Source: Asterella californica (Eukaryota; Streptophyta; Marchantiopsida; Marchantiales; Aytoniaceae). From it: 64,000 bases of DNA. The stretch's first letter is position 1. The number at the start of each line of letters is the position of its first letter. Where the stretch lies: positions 4,216,001 to 4,280,000 of the forward strand of contig JAYKYS010000018.1 in NCBI GenBank assembly GCA_036924285.1, in the 5' to 3' direction. The notes under the pieces were generated by a model. That model was given only the letters and a program-made list of their open reading frames with translations, did no database searches and was not told where the DNA came from. The position numbers were made by a program, and so were the translations under genes. Shown in pieces: positions 56,733 through 64,000 of this stretch.

Positions 56733-59700
56733 ATGGCTGCCTGGAAGCAGGAAACAGTTGAGATGTCTCAACAACTAGAGTCCTGCTCCGTGTGCTTAGA
56801 CGTTGTTCAGGAATCTGGAGAGCGATCCATTGCCAAACTCAAGTGTGGACATCATTTCCACCTAGGTATTCTCAGAGGCAACCTCCCGTGTATTCTCTAT
56901 AGCCATAATTCGTACGCATTTTGTGATAGCCGTCAGTTCTTCTAAGCAAGTCAACTTCATATTCACGGAGATGTATTAATTCTAAAGTTGTTTCGTGGCA
57001 GACTGTATCGGGTCTGCCTTCAATGCCAAAGGGGCTATGCAGTGTCCGAATTGTCGGCATGTGGAAGATGGTCATTGGTTGTACGCGAATGGGAATCACT
57101 GGAGCGACGACATTTTGAGTGAGGAAGTTCCTTACGTCGAATATGATCCCGATTATTATCCATCCATTCCGGATCTTCCAGGAGGCTATGGTCATGACCA
57201 TGAGGAAGTTGTACGCCTCAAACCCTCACTGCCGCTAATTTGCGGTATGATAGGTAGTGCTTTTATGTACATGTGTCTGTTTAGGATCGGTTTGCGTATC
57301 CTGTGTAGGTTCTTACGCTCTTTTAGTCCTGGAGTTCAGCTCACGGTACGGTTAGTAGACATTTGTATTCAAGTTATGCAGAGATGTATAGAGGTCTAAA
57401 TGATATTATTGACATGGCCTGTGATAGTAATCAGTAGCGCACTTGTAGTTTCTCTCTGTTCTGGCGGGATATGTGCATTACTCCAAGCTATGTTTCTGTC
57501 ATCGAGTTTATACATGGTCTTATAGCGAGTTTAGTAGGAGTATCTCTATACGTTGTGTTTCTATGTTTACATCGTTGTCTAATATATCGTGTATATAAGT
57601 CTAATATGTGTTTACATCGTTGTCTAACTGTTATTCAGCAGTGGAATAATCTGCAGTCGCTCTGGTGTCCATATGATTATGTGCCCCCCCAGTCGGCCGG
57701 GAGCTATCATCCACCTTATCACTCCTCTCTAGGGTAAACTTCGGAGCTTTTTTCTTTTATATCAAGTAACTATTTTGACCAACTATTGAAATCAGCATTA
57801 GAATCTGCCTCACTTATAATGTAGCTCGCACTGGTAGTAGTGACACGCATGAATACTTGAAACCCCATTCATAACATACATTTGCATGCATACTGCAGTG
57901 TTTTGGATGATTCCTGAGGTTGAAACTTTCCCGATAAAGATTAATCCAATCATGAGTATAGAATACAAGCTACATATACCGTCGATTCCGAACATTGTCA
58001 TTGCAGGGCAGAACTTCTCCCTTTTTTCGTCCCCTTTCCTAGAGGTTCAGAATTTCTGAATCACCTGTGAACGCACAAACAAAGTACTTGCAGATGCAGC
58101 TTGACCACCAAGGCTATTAAACTCCTCAAGATGTGTCTTGTTTCCTGTCAAGTTAATATCAGTAGAATATCCGGAAGTACTAGACTTGTGGTATTAGTCT
58201 CCAAGGCATCTCCTGTCTAATGAACACCAGTAGAGTGTCACTGAGGATACTGAGACTCACAGTAGTACTCTTCACGTCGGTAACTTTTCAGACCACAATC
58301 CAGTGCTTATTAGTCTTGAAGATGTCTCTGGTCATCGTGAGAGGGCCCCAGATAATGTTAGATTCGTCGCAGTAGTCTCCATCCCTGTAAATGTCCAGGC
58401 AGTTCTGGACTTATTAGACTTCTAGACGTCCTCGTCTGGTGAACACCCGGTAGAGCGTCTAGACAATACTAGACTTGCGGTGATAGTCTCTAAATCGGTA
58501 CGTTGCCGAGAAAATACTAGACTGGTGGTAATAGTCTCTAATATCGGCAGAGACTCAACTCAACTATGTGCCCTGTCGAGTAAATACTGGTAGACTGTTC
58601 ATACTTCTTGTATTCGTGCTGCCGTCTATAGCGGAGATCGGTAGGTTATCAGTACATCCTTAGACTTGTCGGAATAATTTCCAGTATGTTTACTGTCTGC
58701 TGAAGGCCGGCAGATCTGGGAGATAAGACTAGGAGTATCCTACTGGTCTCCGGGATGGCTACAGTTTAGCCAGGATTCCTGGATTGTTCAAACAATAGTA
58801 GCTGAAGTCAAATAGAGCAAAGAACCCGCTACGCAAAGGCTTTTCGAGCGTCACTCTAGAACACCCTGTATTGTGAAGCTTGCTATGCTGTATCCTTTTA
58901 AGAAAATACATGCTTAAATCATGGAGGTATTAGGAACTTTCTAATGTCTTTTGGCGTTGGTACTTCGCTCTTCAGAATTATGTACAACCTTCTTAAATAC
59001 TAGTAAGTGTAGGAGTAATCGTTTTTCCTAAACCGTGGAATCGCGCACTTCACGCTAGTCTTTGTTATTGAGCTAATGAGCTGTTATTGTCGCATCGCAG
59101 GGACAGCGAGGGTACAAATCCATGTAAGCAAAAACCGCCAAGTCCTTGTATTAACTCATCGGTCATGGCTCCTGGTTTCTGTTTTAGTCAAAAGCTCCAG
59201 TCGATTCTTGGATAGTTTATGTAGGTGTACCCTTATGAATTACTGCGCAGGAAGTACTCTGGTGTCATTATGGTCTTCGGAAGACTGTGACGCTCCATGG
59301 CTCGTGGCTTCTGGTTCGAGTGGAGAGCCCGATTTGGTTCTTAAATTTAGTTGGCGCACCAAGCATATTGAAGGACCAAGTGGTGTTTATGTGGGAGTAC
59401 CCTGCATGACTTACTTGTGTAGGAGGTACATCTGGTTTTAGTGTTCTTCGCAAGGGACTGACGCTGCATGACTCATGGCTTCTGGTTCTACTGGAGAGTC
59501 CCGTTTTGGTTCTTAAACATGGTTGGCGCACCAACCACATACAGGGACCGCGTGGGTTCATGTAGGTGTAAGCTTTACGATTTCATGCGCTTGAATTACA
59601 ATTCATGTCCGTGTCTCAAAATAGTTACGCTCCGTGGCTCATGGCTTTTGGTTCTACTAGAGAGCCCGATCTGGCCCATTAACATGGACATAGGGCGCAC

Positions 59701-62700
59701 CCACCACATCGAAGAACTGGTGGGGCTTCTGTAGAGAAGAGATTGACACTCGATGGATTCTGGTTCCAGTGGGGAGCGCCATTTGGTTCTTAGACACTTT
59801 TGGCGCACCCACCACGTTCCAGAACCAGTGGGGTTCCTGTAGATGTAACCCTATTAACTTCCTGCGCAGGAAGTTTTGTGTCTCTCTTCCGAACACAGTA
59901 GCTCCATGACTTCTGATACTAGTTTAAAGCTCAATATGGTTGGGGCGCCCACTACATGAAAGAGCCGAATGGGCTCATGTAGGTGTACCTTTAGAACTTC
60001 CTGTGTAGTGTAGAAATTACATCGATGCCCATTGTTTATGGTTCCAGTCAAAAGCCCCATATTGGGTTCTTGAATATGGTTGGTTTTGGGAAGGAGGACC
60101 CTATATGACTTACCTGTGCTAGAAGTACGTCTAACCCTAATAACTTCCTGCGCAGGAAGTTTTGTGTCTCTCTTCAGAACACAGTAGCTCCATGACTTCT
60201 GATTCTAGTTTAAAGCCCAATATGGTTGGGGCGCCCACCACATGAAAGAGCCGAGTGGGCTCATGTAGGTGTACCTTTAGAACTTCCTGTGTAGTGTAGA
60301 AATTACATCGATGCCCATTGTTTATGGTTCCAGTCAAAAGCCCCATATTGGGTTCTTGAATATGGTTGGTTTTAGGAAGGAGTACCCTATATGACTTACC
60401 TGCGCTAGAAGTACGTCTGGTGTCAGGATGTCTTTCATAAGACAATGATGCTCCATGCCTTATGGTCTAGTGGAGAGCACGATTTGGTTCTTCACCTTGT
60501 CGGCGCACCGACCAAGTTACGATCAGTGGGGGTCATGTAGGTGTGACCTGTATAACTTCCTGCGCAGGAATTATATCTGGTGTCTATGTGGATTCTAACC
60601 TCTATTTTCTTCAGGGTTGACACTCTGGCTGTTGCGTTTGCTGGCTGGATTATTACGGAATGCCGCCTGGATGCTTCTCCAGACGATGTACCTTGTGTTT
60701 TGTTCGGCCTTTTCTAGATATCCTGCCCTTCATGTTCTCTGCGTTTGAAACTTGTCGCTATTTTATAGTTATAGTTGTTTTTCCTCTCAGCTCGTTAGGC
60801 ATCGCATTTATACTTAGTATTTTGTCTTATGTATATACATTCGCTGACTTCTCCAACCAAGTTAACATACATGTTACCACTCTTCGTTACTCACTTTGTA
60901 CTTACATGCGTTCAAAACTATTTGGGGTTACCTAATTGTGCGGGGGAAGTCACCGTTTTCTTAAAAAGCTGCTTTACCCGTGTATCAATATATATCTGGT
61001 GTCTGTGTCTCTTTCACAGAAGGTACGCTTCGTGGCTGATGGCTTCTGGTTGTAGTGGAGCTCTATTTGGTTCTTAATGGTTGGCTCACCGACTAAATTG
61101 AAGAACCGGAGGGGTTACTCTAGGTGTATCCTTTCTAACTCACTCGTATATTGTGGTAATTATTGTGTATATTGTGGTAATTAGGTTCTTGAGTGTACAC
61201 CTACTCAGTACCTAAATGCATCAGTGATGGATGGGCAAAAATACATTCGTCAGTGAATACCTCTGTCTGGCTCCTCCCTGTATTCACTCACTAAATCTGT
61301 GCTCCTCAACTCACTTCAACTAACTCTCTCCTGCGGAGGATTCTTTGGCTATCTATATCTACGTTTTGCCTTGATAGCCTTCGCTTATTTCAAGATTGTA
61401 TTATATGCAAAGCTAGTTTGTCTTCATTTCTGCATGGGGGTTAAATTTGGTTTTTACATTAGAAGCGATCAGACTGCAGCAGTAAATGCTGCATTTGTTT
61501 TCTTGTCATTGCTCTGTCACATTCGACTTCATACCAAGGGGAACCTTTTCTGGAAATGTGCTTCACACTACACATTCCCATCGGCACACCCTCCGGTTAT
61601 AACATAATTCGCTAACTTCAGTCGGCATGTTAGCGCACATTCGGCCCCTAATTGATTCTCACTGTGTACTTCGCTTGGCTAATTGCGGGATACCCCTATA
61701 CTAGAGAGTGGTCCTTGGACATATCTGCCATTCTCGACGTATGAAGATAACTCCAGTCGGCATGGTAGCGCACATTCGGCCCCTAATTGATTCTCACTGT
61801 GTACTTGGCTTGGCTAATTGCGTGATACCCTATACTAGAGAGTGGTCCTTGAGCATATCTGCCATTCTCGACGTATGAAGACAACTCACTCGTAGAGTGT
61901 CTACAAAACAGATGCTCTCCGTAGCTAGTAATTTCTAGTCAAAGGAGCAAGTAGGGTTCTATGTAGCTGTACCGTGTAAGCTGTACCGCTTACCTCCATA
62001 GGGAGTACCTACATCGCGGCTCGTGATTTTTGATTCTAGTTAAAGAACCACATAGAGTTTACATAGTTGTACCCTGTCGGATTACCTGCGCAGGAAGCAC
62101 TTAGCAACCAATGTTCAAGAACCAAGGGTTTTGTCCCAGTGCCAACTAACAATATACCAGATCCGAGTCGGGTTTTTGTAGGTGTGCCCAGTAAATTTAC
62201 ATACGTACATTCGTCCCTTCGTGCTTCCTGTGCTGTTCTTCTCTTGCCATTTTACCACCGTCCAGGCAGGGCGCGGGCCGATGGTCGAAAGGCTACGGCA
62301 TGCAGTTCTTAATGAGTACACCTTCTATGGCTGTATGTATCGCAATGTTAATAACCTTTGGCAGATCCTACGTCTTCACCACATCTCAGTATCAGGGGCG
62401 CAGAATTGATCACTGTCTCCGATGCTATACTAGCCCTTTGGAGGCCACGCTTATCCGACCGTGTTTTCGACAGAAGCCAGGGGGAAACTATGAAACTCGA
62501 TAGGCGCGCAAACCTGATGTTTTCATCAGCTTTTGTTTCTTAATGTGAAACTAACGTCACTTTCGATAAGCATAAGTCCCAATCGAAGTCACATCCATGT
62601 CATAATAGATGAGTCCATTCATCAGCAGCATTCCGTGTTGTCTAAGCGAGGCACATAGGATAAGGGGAAAGAAAGTGTATCTTCTTCTGACAGAAGATTT

Positions 62701-64000
62701 GGAAAGCATTCTCTTTCAGTTCGTGAGTTTGAGCGTCAGTGTACCTAGTGTTCGTCCTCCACTTTCTCCCAGATGGCAAAATTAGATGTAATTTTAAAGA
62801 TTTCCATTATCTTTAACACCATCGATCTCTTAGTCGTCGCGTCATCCGTACACGCTGTGTACCGTCCAGTCATTTGGGCTGATTCAGGAACCTAATTGCT
62901 GACACTGCACGGGGTGTTATGTGCATATCAAGGAATCCATTTATAGTTGGAATTGGCTCGGTTGTGCCAGCATCAGGTTTGGATGTCTTTCTTGCCATCT
63001 ATCCGTTTCGACATGAACACAGACAATTAGCTGAACGAGTGGGTAGCAAGCATTATGGAGGTGATTAGTCCAGTGTCCAAATGCCGTGTGGTCTCTCAGT
63101 TATTCCAGTGGCGTCCACTGTAGCGTGACCAGGCTAGCTATTTCATTCATGTAGCTGTGTTATCAGTTGATGGATGCCGCATAAGTAACAACAGATCACT
63201 GCGCATCATCTGTATCTTTAACGTAGAACAGAGTTTCCAGTACAGAAGATGTAACTTTCCTTCACTATCGTCTAACGCCAGCTCTCGTTGCCCAGGTTAA
63301 CTAAGTATAGAACCAAATAGTTATCATAAGCGCGGACTGACATGGTGGTGCAACTGTTGGTTTTAACGTTCTCCAGAATTGGGAATTGGGTTTAAATCCT
63401 TGGTTTGTTAACCTGCCGGGATCTCATGAGCAACTGCCTGATCAAGTTTTTGGCTGATACGTGGTGCTATACCTTCATTTTTATAAACTAAATGCTTTCG
63501 CTGGGTGCTCAAGTTCGTCTCCAGGTTTGTTCTGCATTACGTGAAGACCTGATGTGGGATACCCTGTTGCAAATGTGGTGATTATCGGCATCCGAACTAA
63601 GACTAGGCTGTTTCTGACCGTTCTCTGCTTGGCAACATAATTCTTTTGCAGTTTCCGCCGCACTCGCGTTGCTTAATGTTGAAGAAACTGGTAGCGGAAT
63701 ACCGGGTAGGCCGTTCTGCCCTCACACTAGGTTTCGACTCCGGCATTCAAGGCAAACGCCCGACGATCATCAATCCCGGCCTGCAACTCATAGCTCAGAT
63801 TCACGTGACTCTTCTATGGCGGACGGCGCGAGTGTGACTGAAAGATGGAGCTCCACTGAGAGAGGTTTATATGGCTGGGGCCGTCGTAGTACTGTGTCTC
63901 CAGGTCAAGGTGGAACTTCTTCGTTATCCCCATATGTTGATATGCACCATAATGTTATCCCTGCCACGTCTATGCCGGACACAGACCTCCATTCAGGCAG
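56733..64000 (+). CDS. RFI2-like RING-H2 protein, partial at the right edge
   Basis: Probable E3 ubiquitin ligase of the plant family that includes Arabidopsis RFI2 (red/far-red light signalling); the role here is inferred. Exon 1 is 56733-56865, ending HHFHL before GT at 56866; exon 2 starts at 57002 after AG. Joined, they give a C3H2C3 RING: C-S-V-C, then KCGHHFH, DC, and C-P-N-C, with the family hallmark GSAFNAKGAMQCPNC and WLYANG. Exon 2 continues through SEEVPYVEYDPDYYP; its donor is unresolved, probably between about 57180 and 57360. A likely third exon at 57639-57733 reads QWNNLQSLWCPYDYVPP before GT-AAAC, compare the W-C-P-F region of RFI2. The next certain exon is 63652-64000. The first Met is the earliest in-frame ATG near the RING, and the gene runs off the window. 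Confidence 0.8.
58150..58760. repeat. degenerate array with AGACT...AGTCT foldbacks
   Basis: The phrase ATACTAGACTTGTGGTAATAGTCTC recurs in variants near 58180, 58355, 58470, 58513 and 58655, each followed by text such as GGTAGAGTGTC or CTGTCTGATGAACACC. The AGACT and AGTCT ends of the phrase are complementary, so each unit can form a small stem. The spacing is irregular, about 45-175 bp. Confidence 0.6.
59200..60600. repeat. array of about 130-290 bp units including a recent 286 bp duplication
   Basis: Units share CATGTAGGTGTACC, AACTTCCTGCGCAGGAAGT (itself a palindrome), GCTCCATGACTTCTGGTTCTAGT, CCCGATTTGGTTCTTAA and GGTTGGCGCACC with variants. The block 59847-60132 is repeated nearly identically at 60133-60418 (offset exactly 286), so the array still expands. 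Relatives occur at about 61.03-61.13 kb and 61.97-62.19 kb. Confidence 0.8.
61618..61886. repeat. 135 bp tandem duplication
   Basis: Two copies (61618-61752 and 61753-61886) share AGTCGGCATG, GCGCACATTCGGCCCCTAA, TTGATTCTCACTGTGTACTT and CATTCTCGACGTATGAAGA, with only a few differences. A recent event inside the intron. Confidence 0.9.
63652..64000 (+). CDS. 3' exon of the RFI2-like gene, open to the window edge
   Basis: After a pyrimidine tract and AG at 63650-63651, a frame of about 116 codons stays open to the last base: SAALALLNVEETGSGIPGRP, then QSRPATHSSDSRDSSMADG, then RWSSTERGLYGWGRRS and SPYVDMHHNVIPATSMPD. Ser/Pro/Arg-rich low-complexity text with a conserved-looking R-W-S-S-T-E-R core is typical of the C-terminal part of this RING family as I recall it. 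The exon begins in phase 1. The 57639-57733 exon would leave two bases, so at least one small exon (for instance near 58005-58042, which is phase-compatible) must lie between if both are real. Confidence 0.6.

Larger units (their letters stand above)
57740..63651 (+). other. long intron region of the RING gene, filled with tandem arrays
   Basis: About 5.9 kb between the likely third exon and the exon at 63652. It contains three different repeat arrays (58.15-58.75, 59.2-60.6 and 61.6-61.9 kb, listed separately) plus scattered relatives of the second one at 61.1 and 62.05 kb. The open frames within it are short and follow the repeat periodicity. Small exons may be hidden inside. Confidence 0.55.

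Noticed and set aside
56439..56774. Minus-strand frame of 111 codons overlapping the start of the RING gene
   Set aside because: It is antisense to the RING gene leader and first codons, with no family resemblance.

Overview
The window is nuclear DNA from a land plant. The recognisable genes have plant-type relatives: a COG7 gene with ten exons, a SIN3-like corepressor, a cytosolic Cu/Zn superoxide dismutase (SOD) and a RING-H2 protein of the RFI2 type. Long AT-rich spacers and decayed LTR retrotransposons separate them. The overall look (low gene density, an uninterrupted SOD gene, an uninterrupted 4.2 kb SIN3 gene) reminds me of a bryophyte, perhaps a moss. That is an impression; no marker in the window proves it.

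Layout. 1-7.2 kb: gene-poor, with a decayed locus at 5.3-6.1 kb coding for a Rep-like (HUH-nuclease-like) protein. 7.24-12.4 kb: a decayed, 3'-truncated Ty3/gypsy element on the minus strand. 12.4-15.9 kb: spacer with small repeats. 15.9-21.56 kb: COG7 on the minus strand, complete, with all ten coding exons and splice sites placed. 21.6-25.7 kb: AT-rich spacer with a cluster of hairpin repeats. 26.2-26.7 kb: intact SOD gene on the plus strand. 29.46-30.4 kb: a 319 bp inverted repeat built from the same Rep-like family, followed at 30.9-33.5 kb by degenerate tandem repeats. 33.6-35.7 kb: the best-preserved Rep-like locus, plus strand. 35.9-37.2 kb: more hairpin repeats, one followed directly by a 39 bp piece of organellar small-subunit rRNA. 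38.1-42.3 kb: SIN3-like gene, minus strand. 43.5-49.7 kb: AT-rich spacer. 49.77-52.36 kb: 5'-truncated Ty1/copia element with its 3' LTR. 53.1-53.8 kb: GC-richer tandem repeats. 56.7 kb to the right edge: RFI2-like RING gene with a very long intron region filled with tandem arrays, continuing beyond the window.

The ordinary genes do not form a pathway: Golgi tethering (COG7), superoxide detoxification (SOD), histone-deacetylase-linked repression (SIN3) and probable ubiquitin ligation (RING). The two unusual elements are (1) a family of three or four Rep-like loci with an H-x-H-F-Q motif and, in the best copy, a Y-C-x-K-D motif, arranged like motifs II and III of rolling-circle replication initiators; and (2) a dispersed family of hairpins whose arm sequences change from copy to copy but remain self-complementary, with a similar loop. 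Whether the two are linked is speculation, but both can be tested.
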